Assembly (NCBI GenBank): GCA_903852955.1
Contig: CAINSH010000016.1
Span: 1 to 9,784 of the forward strand
Length of the DNA stretch: 9,784 nt
Direction: 5' to 3'
Source: an uncultured Actinomycetes bacterium
GTDB taxonomy: Bacteria > Actinomycetota > Actinomycetes > Nanopelagicales > Nanopelagicaceae
Part shown: piece after piece, positions 1 to 7,410 of the stretch
Position numbering within the stretch: the stretch's first letter is position 1
How the letters are laid out: the number at the start of each line of letters is the position of its first letter
Position numbers and translations under genes: made by a program
Notes under the pieces: model-generated
Told to the model about the DNA's origin: nothing
What the model saw: only the letters and a program-made list of their open reading frames with translations
Database searches by the model: none

Positions 1-23
1 AACCATTGATAAAGGCTGGTCAT
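1..23 (-). CDS. Possible start of a downstream gene (first 7 codons only)
   Basis: An ATG at bases 23-21 overlaps the TGA stop of the preceding aldehyde-dehydrogenase-like gene in an ATGA arrangement, the same junction seen at two other places in this operon. The frame reads MTSLYQW and then leaves the window. No Shine-Dalgarno motif precedes it, so initiation would depend on translational coupling. Seven residues are too few to assign a family. The call rests on the overlap pattern and on the absence of a terminator after the preceding stop. Confidence 0.3.
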
Positions 24-862
24 AGACCGATCGGATGCCACACAGTCTTGTTTTCTAAGAATGCAAGTATGCGACCTGGATCTGCAGATTTAAAACTATA
101 GATTCGCTTGAGGTTTTCTGCCCCTGCAGTTCGAATATCTGCGTGGGATTTAATCGCTAAGCCAGAAATGTCTAAGCCATCTATATCCATGTGCGAAGCC
201 ATCCACGGTGCAATTTCATCTTTTTTACCCGTCAAAATATTTACTACACCGGCTGGAACATCACTAGTTGCTAGAACTTCAGCAAATGACATTGCCGACA
301 GAGGAGCTTTAGTACTTGCCAACACAACAACTGTGTTGCCCCCAACAATTATCGGTGCAATAACATCAATCAGACCCAACAGTGATGGGGTTTCTGGTGC
401 AATTGCGGCAATGACACCCATGCTTTCAGGAATTGTGAAGTTGTAATAAGGACCAGCCACTGGATTAAGGGCTCCCGAAAGAGAAGAGATTTTATCGCTC
501 CACCCTGCATACCAAACTAGGCGATCAACAGAATCAGTTACTTCTTTGTCAGCTTTAGTTTTAGTCACTCCTGTCACAACCATAATTTCATCAATAAACT
601 GAGCACGACGGCCTTCGAGCATTTCGGCAATACGATAGAGAATTTGCCCCTTGTTGTAAGCAGTTGCTTTGTTCCATCCTGCTTGTGCGCCGCGTGCAGC
701 TACGACAGCATCCTTTAAATCTTTGCGTGATGCCAAACATGGATTTGCAATGAAACTGCCTTTTGAACTTTTAACTTCATATGTGCGACCTGATTCAGTG
801 CGTGGGAAAGCTCCGTTAATAAATAACTTGTATGTCTTTTTAACATCGATGCGATTATTCAT
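20..862 (-). CDS. Short aldehyde-dehydrogenase-like protein, catalytic domain absent (probable pseudoenzyme)
   Basis: This 280-residue protein matches the N-terminal, nucleotide-binding half of the aldehyde dehydrogenase superfamily, whose members are usually about 480-500 residues. Residues 10-20 match the family start (YKLFINGAFP), and residues 150-225 align with the neighbouring full enzyme (GNTVVV near 175, DVPAGVVNILTG at 201-212). The oxyanion motif PWNFP is APETP here (155-159), the NAD-contacting Lys of KPAE is replaced (LAST, 181-184), and the ELGGK Glu and the catalytic Cys region are missing. The tail from about 230 to 280 is unlike a normal catalytic domain and ends KTVWHPIGL. The reading frame is clean, with a good ribosome site (AAGGGGG, 6 bases before ATG), and it overlaps the full-length dehydrogenase gene by 8 bases. 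This argues for a maintained protein, perhaps a regulatory or structural partner of that enzyme. I recall a similar short paralogue in Streptomyces beside deoC, but cannot check. No catalytic activity is expected. Confidence 0.85.
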   Translation of the reverse strand: MNNRIDVKKTYKLFINGAFPRTESGRTYEVKSSKGSFIANPCLASRKDLKDAVVAARGAQAGWNKATAYNKGQILYRIAEMLEGRRAQFIDEIMVVTGVTKTKADKEVTDSVDRLVWYAGWSDKISSLSGALNPVAGPYYNFTIPESMGVIAAIAPETPSLLGLIDVIAPIIVGGNTVVVLASTKAPLSAMSFAEVLATSDVPAGVVNILTGKKDEIAPWMASHMDIDGLDISGLAIKSHADIRTAGAENLKRIYSFKSADPGRILAFLENKTVWHPIGL

Positions 863-2306
863 GTGAGACCCCCTTCAAATATGCACTTAAACCATGGCGC
901 CCGCCTTCGCGTCCCCAACCTGATTCTTTATAGCCACCAAATGGTGATGTTGGATCAAATTTATTAAATGTATTCGCCCAGATGACACCTGCGCGAAGTT
1001 GCCGTGATGCCCACAAAACCTTAGAACCTTTCTCACTCCAAATGCCTGCAGATAGACCAAAAGGCGTGTTATTAGCCTTATCTATCCCCTCTTGTGGCGT
1101 TCTAAAAGTAAGAACAGAAAGCACAGGTCCAAAGATTTCTTCACGTGCAATTCGGTGAGACTGAGTGACTCCGGTAAATATTGTTGGGGCGAACCAGAAA
1201 CCCTTTCCTGGAAGTTCACATGGCGCACTCCAACGTTCTGCGCCTTCTAAATCACCAGCTGCACTTAGTTCACGGATCTTAAGTAGTTGCTCATGGCTAT
1301 TAATTGCACCTAGATCTGTGTTTTTATCCATGGGATCACCAACACGAATCTTTGCCATTCGCGTTTTAAGTTTGCTCAATACTTCCTCGGCTACATTTTC
1401 TTGTAGAAGTAGGCGTGAACCTGCACAGCAAACATGGCCTTGGTTGAAGAAAATTCCATTTACTATGCCTTCAACTGCTTCGTCGATGGCGGCATCTTCA
1501 AAGACAATATTTGCCGCCTTTCCACCAAGTTCAAGTGTGATGCTCTTTTTTGTTGGCGCAACCGCACGGGCGATAATTTTTCCAACTTCAGTTGATCCAG
1601 TGAATGCAATTTTGTCGATTCCAGGATGATTAACAATGAGTGCACCTGTCGAACCGTCTCCTGTGACAATATTTACCACTCCGGCAGGAAGTTCGGCTTG
1701 CTGGCAAACTTCGGCAAATAAAAGCGCAGTGAGTGATGTTGTTTCTGCAGGTTTTAATACAACGGTATTTCCCGCAGCTAATGCAGGTGCAACTTTCCAG
1801 GCCAGCATCAAAAGTGGGAAGTTCCAAGGGATTATCTGACCTGCAACACCATGTGGCTTAGTAGAGGTTCCAAGACCTGCAAACTCTAATTTATCTGCCC
1901 AACCTGCATGATAGAAAAAGTGGGCAGCTGCAAGTGGAACATCAACATCACGAGATTCTCTGATCGGCTTTCCGTTATCGAGAGTTTCAAGAACAGCAAA
2001 TTCGCGCGCACGTTCTTGCATAATGCGTGCGATACGAAAAAGATACTTTCCACGCTCTTTTCCACTCATTTTTGACCAAGTGGTTACGTAAGCTTTTCGG
2101 GCAGATTTAACTGCCGCATCGACATCTGATTTGGAGCCCAGTGCAATGGCCGACAGAGTCTCCTCAGTTGCCGGATTAATTGTGGGGAAGTGTTTAGTGC
2201 CAGCAACAAACTTTCCACCGATGAAATGCCCATATTTTGGTTTAATTGAAACGACCGCGCGCGACTCAGGAGCTGGCGCATATTCAAAGCTCAATTTATC
2301 CTCCAT
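855..2306 (-). CDS. NAD(P)-dependent aldehyde dehydrogenase, probably acetaldehyde to acetate
   Basis: A full-length (483 residue) class of hydrolytic aldehyde dehydrogenase, which oxidises an aldehyde to the acid with NAD(P)+ in the cytosol. All key motifs are present: oxyanion Asn162 in PWNFP, the cofactor Lys185 in KPAE, the FTGSTEVGK nucleotide loop at 235-243, general base Glu259 in ELGGK, catalytic Cys293 in FFNQGHVCCAGSR, Glu390 in EEIFGPV and the C-terminal SPFGGYKESGWGRE. Nothing indicates a CoA-acylating type. Its place directly after deoxyribose-phosphate aldolase suggests acetaldehyde as substrate, which is inference from context. The ATG overlaps the aldolase stop (TAATG, 1 base) and has no Shine-Dalgarno upstream. 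A GGAGGA motif lies just inside the frame, 4-5 bases before an in-frame TTG at 2294-2292, so the real start may be residue 5 (see separate entry). Confidence 0.95.
   Translation of the reverse strand: MEDKLSFEYAPAPESRAVVSIKPKYGHFIGGKFVAGTKHFPTINPATEETLSAIALGSKSDVDAAVKSARKAYVTTWSKMSGKERGKYLFRIARIMQERAREFAVLETLDNGKPIRESRDVDVPLAAAHFFYHAGWADKLEFAGLGTSTKPHGVAGQIIPWNFPLLMLAWKVAPALAAGNTVVLKPAETTSLTALLFAEVCQQAELPAGVVNIVTGDGSTGALIVNHPGIDKIAFTGSTEVGKIIARAVAPTKKSITLELGGKAANIVFEDAAIDEAVEGIVNGIFFNQGHVCCAGSRLLLQENVAEEVLSKLKTRMAKIRVGDPMDKNTDLGAINSHEQLLKIRELSAAGDLEGAERWSAPCELPGKGFWFAPTIFTGVTQSHRIAREEIFGPVLSVLTFRTPQEGIDKANNTPFGLSAGIWSEKGSKVLWASRQLRAGVIWANTFNKFDPTSPFGGYKESGWGREGGRHGLSAYLKGVSHE
869..875 (-). 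promoter_or_regulatory. Ribosome binding site of the short aldehyde-dehydrogenase-like gene
   Basis: Read on the minus strand this is AAGGGGG followed by six bases and ATG at 862-860. It lies within the last codons of the upstream dehydrogenase gene. A purine-rich site at good spacing supports this start and shows that the short paralogue is actively translated rather than a relic. Confidence 0.6.
2299..2304 (-). promoter_or_regulatory. Shine-Dalgarno-like GGAGGA inside the start of the aldehyde dehydrogenase gene
   Basis: On the minus strand the annotated ATG (2306-2304) is immediately followed by GGAGGATAAATTG. This is the best Shine-Dalgarno match in the window, and it is positioned for initiation at the in-frame TTG (2294-2292), giving a protein starting MSFEYAPAPE. 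The family alignment begins only around residue 25, so protein similarity cannot decide between the two starts. The ATG start would rely on coupling to the aldolase stop. Confidence 0.45.
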
Positions 2307-3253
2307 TAGTCGATCGTTACGTATTGAGGGCTAGCGTAGTAGCCATCATCCATTTTCATGCGTTGCATTAACAAATCATTTAAGAGTGCACTGGCACCGA
2401 TACGAAACAGCGAAGGTGTAAGCCATTCTGGGCCGGCGGTTTCATTTACCAGGACTAACTGTTTTATCGCATCTTTGGTATTTCGAATTCCACCGGCAGG
2501 CTTTACGCCAATTCGCACGTTAGTCATCGAATAAAAATCACGGACCGCTTCAAGCATGACCAAGACAACCGGCGCTGTTGCAGCTGGTGCGACTTTGCCC
2601 GTTGAAGTCTTAATAAAATGCGCACCGGCTGCCATAGCTAAAAATGAAGCTTTGCGCACATTGTCATATGTAACTAGTTCGCCAGTTTCAAAAATAACTT
2701 TTAAATGAGCCTTCGTACCGCAGATTTCGCGGATTTTAACAATCTCATCAAATACTTCGATATATCTTCCTTGGAGAAATGCTCCCCGATCAATAACCAT
2801 ATCGATTTCAGAAGCACCGGCATCGATTGCATCTTGAGTATCTTGGATTTTAACTGCCATAGATGCTCGCCCCGATGGAAACGCAGTTGAAACTGCAGCA
2901 ACTCCCACATGTTGGCCACCGATTAAATCTAAATGCGTGCGCGCAATTGAGACCATGTCGTTATAAACACAAACTGCGCCAACACTAGGAACGGTTGAAT
3001 CTGTTGGATCTGGACGCACCGCTTTAGTACATAGCGCTTTCACTTTTCCAGGAGTATCTGCGCCTTCTAGCGTTGTCAGATCCACCATCGTGATTGCGGT
3101 ATCTATTGCCCATCGCTTTGATGTTGTCTTAATGCTTCGAGTTGCAAGCATGGCCGCGCGTGCATCAGCGCCAACTTGGTCAACTCCAGAAAGTGCACCC
3201 AAATATTTCTTAAGAGAAGCTTCAGTGCCATCTACTAAGCCATAGAAGTTCAC
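2306..3253 (-). CDS. deoC: Deoxyribose-phosphate aldolase (long, DERA-like form)
   Basis: Cleaves 2-deoxyribose-5-phosphate to glyceraldehyde-3-phosphate and acetaldehyde through a Schiff base in a TIM barrel. The class I aldolase residues are visible: Asp151 in EIDMVID, Lys185 in LKVIFETGEL, the Schiff-base Lys215 in FIKTSTGK, and the proton-relay Lys251 in GVKPAGGIR. The C-terminal segment (PEWLTPSLFRIGAS, then DGYYASPQYVTID) resembles the human DERA tail, including a near-terminal Tyr. At 315 residues it is longer than the roughly 220-260 residue bacterial forms and close to the eukaryotic length, with an N-terminal extension of about 45 residues. The start is GTG, overlapping the upstream stop as GTGA, and an AAGGAA eight bases upstream supports it. 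It acts after the nucleoside phosphorylase and mutase encoded just upstream. Confidence 0.96.
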   Translation of the reverse strand: MNFYGLVDGTEASLKKYLGALSGVDQVGADARAAMLATRSIKTTSKRWAIDTAITMVDLTTLEGADTPGKVKALCTKAVRPDPTDSTVPSVGAVCVYNDMVSIARTHLDLIGGQHVGVAAVSTAFPSGRASMAVKIQDTQDAIDAGASEIDMVIDRGAFLQGRYIEVFDEIVKIREICGTKAHLKVIFETGELVTYDNVRKASFLAMAAGAHFIKTSTGKVAPAATAPVVLVMLEAVRDFYSMTNVRIGVKPAGGIRNTKDAIKQLVLVNETAGPEWLTPSLFRIGASALLNDLLMQRMKMDDGYYASPQYVTID

Positions 3254-4860
3254 GATAACAATTCCTTAAGTGGGGTGCGAAGCTGATCTAGTACTGCCTG
3301 GGCTGCTTTTGAATCCTGTGCAATTGCTTCAATGTAACACTTCATCTTTGCTTCCGTGCCACTTGGACGGATGATGATTCGAATTGCGCCATCGAGCCAT
3401 ATGCGCAAGCCATCAGTTGGTGGCAAAGCGTCGACAGGTTTTGATAAATCATCGATTGAAGTAACTGCGCGTCCTGCGATATTAGTTGGTGGGTTATTTC
3501 GTAGATTTCCCATGATCTGGCCAACTTGAGATAAGTCTGTCAAGCGAATTGAAATTTGCTCGGTCGCATGGAAGCCATGTCGTTCCCAAACCTGATCAAG
3601 CAGGTCAAGAATTGTTTTATTCTGCGTAGCTAAATCAGTTGCGATTTGTGCCAACTTAATTGCAGCAGATATTCCATCTTTATCATTTACCGTGATTGCA
3701 TCAACGGCGTAACCCAGAGCTTCTTCGTAACCAAAAGTCAGACCATCAATTTTTGCTAACCACTTAAAGCCAGTGAGCGTCTCCTTAAAATCAAGTTTGT
3801 AATGAGCAGCAATTTTGCTCAAGATAGATGAAGAAACTATGGAGTTAGCAAGAATCCCGCTACTTGTTTCGCGAGCGATAGTTTCACCTAAAACTACGCC
3901 TAACTCATCTCCGCGTAGCATCCTCCACCCTGTGACTGGATCCTTTACGGCTGCAGCACATCTATCTGCATCTGGATCATTTGCAATGACAAGATCTGCA
4001 TCAAAATTCCGAGCTGTTTCCAGAGCTAGGTCAATGGCACCGGGTTCTTCGGGATTTGGGAAAGCAACGGTTGGAAAATCTGGGTCGGGTTTTGCTTGTG
4101 AATCAACTAAAATTGGTTGAGGGAAACCAGCTTTGTGAAATACATGTTGCAAAGTTTCAGTCCCAACACCATGCATTGCGGTATAAACAATTTTTAGGTT
4201 TCCCGGCCGCTTAGCCAAGCCAGCGGTAATACTTACGTATTTATGGATTACTTCCTCACCAAGAACAGTCCACTTGGTTCCACGAGGTTGTGACTTTAGC
4301 GAAGTAATTGCATCGATTTTGGCGGCAATAGCTTCATCTGTCGGTGAAACTATCTGTGAACCTCGGTAATGAATACCATCAACTGTTCCACCTAAATAAA
4401 CCTTGTAGCCATTATCTTGAGGCGGATTGTGACTTGCTGTAACCATAATCCCGACATCACATTGAAGTTCATTCGTTGCAAAAGCTAGCACCGGTGTTGG
4501 CAATGGGCGAGGTAAAACATAAACCGTCATTCCAGCACCGCTCATAATTTCTGCAGTTTCGAAAGTAAAATCCTCAGAGCCATAACGTGCATCGCGTCCA
4601 ATAACAACGCTAGTTAAATTCCTTTCCTTCATATATGCAGCGATTCCTGCTGCTGCACGCCCAACAACTGCACGGTTCATTCCAGAAGGGCCAGGTCTAA
4701 TTGGTCCCCGTAGTCCAGCGGTACCAAATTGTAGAAAACCTGAAAAAGAAGTTCGAAGTTCTACTTCATTGTTGGTATCTAGCCACAGTTGTAATTGGGC
4801 AGCAGTCTTTGGATCCGGATCATCTGCAATCCATGTAGAAACTTCTTGGCTTAGATCCAT
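3250..4860 (-). CDS. pmmB: Alpha-D-phosphohexomutase family protein, PGM2/PmmB type, probable phosphopentomutase
   Basis: A 536-residue phosphosugar mutase with four family signatures: the phosphoserine loop TASHNP (Ser143), the metal site DPDADR (295-300), the sugar-specificity loop GYEEALGY (377-384) and the phosphate-binding RPSGTE (498-503). FGTAGLRG at 45-52 and GFKWLAK at 364-370 are characteristic of the PGM2 branch, whose human member interconverts ribose- and deoxyribose-1-phosphate with the 5-phosphates. Bacterial homologues are usually labelled phosphomannomutase. Here the gene lies between the nucleoside phosphorylase and the deoxyribose-phosphate aldolase, and no DeoB-type phosphopentomutase is present, so I infer that it moves phosphate from C1 to C5 of (deoxy)ribose. 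The ATG is 4 bases after the phosphorylase stop, with no clear Shine-Dalgarno. Hexose phosphate activity remains possible. Confidence 0.93.
   Translation of the reverse strand: MDLSQEVSTWIADDPDPKTAAQLQLWLDTNNEVELRTSFSGFLQFGTAGLRGPIRPGPSGMNRAVVGRAAAGIAAYMKERNLTSVVIGRDARYGSEDFTFETAEIMSGAGMTVYVLPRPLPTPVLAFATNELQCDVGIMVTASHNPPQDNGYKVYLGGTVDGIHYRGSQIVSPTDEAIAAKIDAITSLKSQPRGTKWTVLGEEVIHKYVSITAGLAKRPGNLKIVYTAMHGVGTETLQHVFHKAGFPQPILVDSQAKPDPDFPTVAFPNPEEPGAIDLALETARNFDADLVIANDPDADRCAAAVKDPVTGWRMLRGDELGVVLGETIARETSSGILANSIVSSSILSKIAAHYKLDFKETLTGFKWLAKIDGLTFGYEEALGYAVDAITVNDKDGISAAIKLAQIATDLATQNKTILDLLDQVWERHGFHATEQISIRLTDLSQVGQIMGNLRNNPPTNIAGRAVTSIDDLSKPVDALPPTDGLRIWLDGAIRIIIRPSGTEAKMKCYIEAIAQDSKAAQAVLDQLRTPLKELLS
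3262..3267 (-). promoter_or_regulatory. Ribosome binding site fixing the GTG start of deoC
   Basis: On the minus strand AAGGAA is followed by eight bases (TTGTTATC) and the GTG at 3253-3251. No ATG occurs nearby in this frame, so the site supports the non-ATG start, which also gives the expected length compared with human-type aldolases. Confidence 0.6.
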
Positions 4861-4864
4861 GTGC

Positions 4865-5695
4865 TTAGAATAACTTTGGAATTACCCCTTTGAGAAGAGC
4901 GCCCATTCGACTTGCAGCGGCCTTTCCAGCGGCAATAACTTCTTCGTGGTTAAGTTTTTCACCTGTAACGCCAGCGGCGGCATTAGTAACAAGTGAGATT
5001 CCCAAAACTTCCGCACCTAATGCATGTGCGGCAATTGCTTCTGGAACTGTAGACATACCAACTAAATCTGCTCCCATTGTTCGCATCATTAAAATTTCTG
5101 CAGGTGTTTCATACGTTGGCCCACGCCAATGAACATAGACACCTTCTTGAAGGCTTGCATCTTCCTTCTTAACAATTTCACGGATTCGCTTGCTGTAAAG
5201 ATCGGTTAGATCAACAAATGTGGCGCCAGATAACGGTGAAACTGCAGTCAATGAAATGTGATCTCGAATCAAAACTGGTTGGCCAACGGTGTAACTCTTA
5301 TTAATTCCACCACAAGCATTTGTAAGAATTACAATTTTGCATCCAGCTTTAACTGCGGTTCGGACGCTATGAACGACTGGCTCGATTCCTTTTCCTTCAT
5401 AGAGATGCGTACGACCAAGAAATACCAATGCACGGATGGACTTACCCTCTGCTTCGATGACATATGAACGGACTTTGCCTGAATGGCCTTCAACAGTTGG
5501 TGGCAGAAAGCCAGTTATTTCTTCGGCGTTGCACTCATAAGCAGGAGCACCTAGTGCATCAACTGCACTTACCCAACCAGATCCCATAACCAAAGCAACA
5601 TCATGTACGCCAACGCCGGTTCGCTCTGAGATTTCTTTAGCCGCGGCGGTTGCGGCGGCTAATGGATCTGAATAGAGAAGTTCGCTATTTGTCAT
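4865..5695 (-). CDS. punA: Purine nucleoside phosphorylase, trimeric (PNP/MTAP) type
   Basis: Phosphorolyses purine (deoxy)ribonucleosides to free base and (deoxy)ribose-1-phosphate. The 276 residues match the low-molecular-mass trimeric PNP family. Ser39 in MGSGW, His71 in GHSGK and Arg95/His97 in GRTHLYEG form the phosphate site, NACGG is at 126-130, GPTYETPAE at 192-200 holds the base-pocket aromatic and Glu196, and MSTVPEA at 214-220 contacts the sugar. Asn238 in VTNAAAG corresponds to the Asn giving 6-oxopurine preference in human PNP, so guanosine and inosine and their deoxy forms are the likely substrates, and His250 corresponds to the 5'-hydroxyl contact. The gene starts inside the stop of the carboxylase alpha gene (ATGA) with no Shine-Dalgarno, so translation is probably coupled. 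Confidence 0.96.
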   Translation of the reverse strand: MTNSELLYSDPLAAATAAAKEISERTGVGVHDVALVMGSGWVSAVDALGAPAYECNAEEITGFLPPTVEGHSGKVRSYVIEAEGKSIRALVFLGRTHLYEGKGIEPVVHSVRTAVKAGCKIVILTNACGGINKSYTVGQPVLIRDHISLTAVSPLSGATFVDLTDLYSKRIREIVKKEDASLQEGVYVHWRGPTYETPAEILMMRTMGADLVGMSTVPEAIAAHALGAEVLGISLVTNAAAGVTGEKLNHEEVIAAGKAAASRMGALLKGVIPKLF

Positions 5696-7410
5696 GCATC
5701 AATGATGTCACAAAGTGTGGTTCCACTCGAGACAGTGTTTCCAATTACTGCAGTTAAGTTGGTGATTGCACCAGCTTTATGCGCCATCAAAGGCTGCTCC
5801 ATCTTCATGGCTTCCAAGACAATTACTAAATCGCCAATTTCAACAACGTCACCTTCATTAACGGCAATCTTTACAACTGTTCCCTGCATCGGGCTGGCCA
5901 ATGAAGCACCACCAGAACCACCGGCCATCGATTGCTTTGCGCGGTGGCGCTTAACAACAGGCTTAGGTGCATGAACGAGAATTTCAAATCGTTTTCCATT
6001 GACTTCAGTTACTAAATATTCAGGCGCCATATGTGTTTCAAGTGGAATTGCAGCTGCTTGATATGCAGAAATCTGATTATTAAATTCATTTTCAATATAA
6101 CTTGTGTAGACCTTGAAATCTTGGGTATATGACGGGTCTTCAAGAATTGCGCGGTGAAAAGGAAGCGCAGTTGCTAAACCTTCAACGATAAATTCTGCAA
6201 GCGCTCGTCGAGCGCGCTCAATTGCTTGCTCGCGAGTTGCCCCAGTAACAATTAATTTTGCTAGCAGTGAGTCAAAGTTTCCACCGATTGTGTCGCCATT
6301 TTTAAAGCCTGCATCTACTCGCACCCCAGGACCTGTTGGAATTACCCAATCAGTGATTCGACCTGGAGCCGGCAAGAATGATCGGCCTGGATCTTCTCCG
6401 TTGATTCGGAACTCAATAGAGTGCCCGCGAATTATTGGATCATCAAATCCCAGTGATTCACCCATTGCAATTCGAAACTGCTCGCGAACTAAATCAATGC
6501 CTGTAACTTCTTCACTAACAGGGTGTTCAACTTGCAGGCGAGTATTAACTTCTAGAAAAGAAATTGTGCCATCAAGGCCGACTAAGAATTCGCACGTTCC
6601 AGCACCTATGTAGCCTGCTTCTTTCATTATTGCTTTACTTGAACGATAAAGCTCGGCATTTTGTTCAGGAGTTAGAAAAGGTGCAGGAGCTTCTTCTACT
6701 AATTTTTGATGGCGACGCTGAAGCGAACAGTCACGTGTGCTTACAACTACGGCATGCCCATGTTTATCTACTAATACTTGAGTCTCAACATGTCGAGGCT
6801 TATCTAGGTAACGTTCTACGAAACATTCCCCACGACCAAACCCACTAATTGCTTCACGCACGGCGGATGCAAAAAGTTCAGGAATTTCTTCCATTGTCCG
6901 GGCGACTTTTAATCCACGCCCGCCACCACCGTGTGCAGCTTTAATTGCAACCGGCAGACCATGCTCTTTTGCAAAGGCCGTAACTTCTTCATGTCCGGCA
7001 ACTGGATCTTTGGTTCCTGCAACAAGTGGAGCCCCAGCCTTTGATGCGATTTTTCTCGCAGAAACCTTGTCGCCGAGTGCGCGAATTGCTTCAGGTGGAG
7101 GTCCAATCCAGATTAATCCCGCATCGATAACGGCTTGTGCAAAGTTGGCGTTTTCAGAGAGAAAACCGTAACCCGGATGTACCGCATCTGCGCCAGATTC
7201 TTTAGCGACCGCAATCAGCTTTTCGATATCTAAATAAGTTTGTGTTGCAGTTGTACCCTTGAGCGAATAAGCCGCATCTGCCATCTGCGCGTGCAATGAA
7301 GTTCGGTCTTCATCAGAATACACAGCAACGCTTTCAAGGCCGTGATCTTTGCAAGCTCTAATAACACGGACTGCAATTTCACCGCGGTTAGCGATTAAAA
7401 CGCGTTTCAT
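5692..7410 (-). CDS. accA: Acyl-CoA carboxylase alpha subunit: biotin carboxylase fused to biotin carboxyl carrier
   Basis: The ATP-dependent half of an acetyl-/propionyl-CoA carboxylase; it carboxylates its own biotin with bicarbonate. Residues 1-450 are biotin carboxylase: the N-terminal [15 protein letters not shown], the [16 protein letters not shown] segment near 72-87, the ATP-grasp glycine loop GGGGRG (161-166), and the VNTRLQVEH active-site strand (288-296). After a linker rich in Gly and Ser (about 495-503) comes the carrier domain, with biotinylated Lys536 in EAMKM. The 572-residue length is typical of actinobacterial AccA. The symbol follows mycobacterial usage and is not E. coli accA. 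The start overlaps the Maf stop as ATGA, with AAGGTGA seven or fewer bases upstream. The beta and epsilon partners lie upstream in the same operon. Confidence 0.97.
   Translation of the reverse strand: MKRVLIANRGEIAVRVIRACKDHGLESVAVYSDEDRTSLHAQMADAAYSLKGTTATQTYLDIEKLIAVAKESGADAVHPGYGFLSENANFAQAVIDAGLIWIGPPPEAIRALGDKVSARKIASKAGAPLVAGTKDPVAGHEEVTAFAKEHGLPVAIKAAHGGGGRGLKVARTMEEIPELFASAVREAISGFGRGECFVERYLDKPRHVETQVLVDKHGHAVVVSTRDCSLQRRHQKLVEEAPAPFLTPEQNAELYRSSKAIMKEAGYIGAGTCEFLVGLDGTISFLEVNTRLQVEHPVSEEVTGIDLVREQFRIAMGESLGFDDPIIRGHSIEFRINGEDPGRSFLPAPGRITDWVIPTGPGVRVDAGFKNGDTIGGNFDSLLAKLIVTGATREQAIERARRALAEFIVEGLATALPFHRAILEDPSYTQDFKVYTSYIENEFNNQISAYQAAAIPLETHMAPEYLVTEVNGKRFEILVHAPKPVVKRHRAKQSMAGGSGGASLASPMQGTVVKIAVNEGDVVEIGDLVIVLEAMKMEQPLMAHKAGAITNLTAVIGNTVSSGTTLCDIIDA

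Noticed and set aside
108..446. Plus-strand open frame of 112 codons, and other plus-strand frames such as 1165-1629, 3815-4120 and 6290-6613
   Set aside because: Each is antisense to a well-supported conserved gene, has low-complexity or Ser/Pro-rich content and no recognisable domain. Shadow frames are expected from the codon usage.
20..862. Idea that the short dehydrogenase-like gene is a frameshifted pseudogene whose second half lies beyond the edge
   Set aside because: The family motifs fade gradually into a distinct tail well before the stop, the stop overlaps a new ATG, and ribosome site and coupling are intact, so a shortened functional protein fits better. Sequence to the left would settle it.
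5636..5662. GC-rich near-palindrome in the 5' end of the nucleoside phosphorylase gene
   Set aside because: It is explained by a run of Ala codons ([10 protein letters not shown]); no spacing or flanking feature suggests an operator.
6201..6215. Perfect inverted repeat GCGCTCG-T-CGAGCGC
   Set aside because: It lies inside the biotin carboxylase coding region over Arg/Ala codons (ERARRALAE). The one-base loop is too small for a hairpin, and there is no T-run, so it is probably a codon coincidence.
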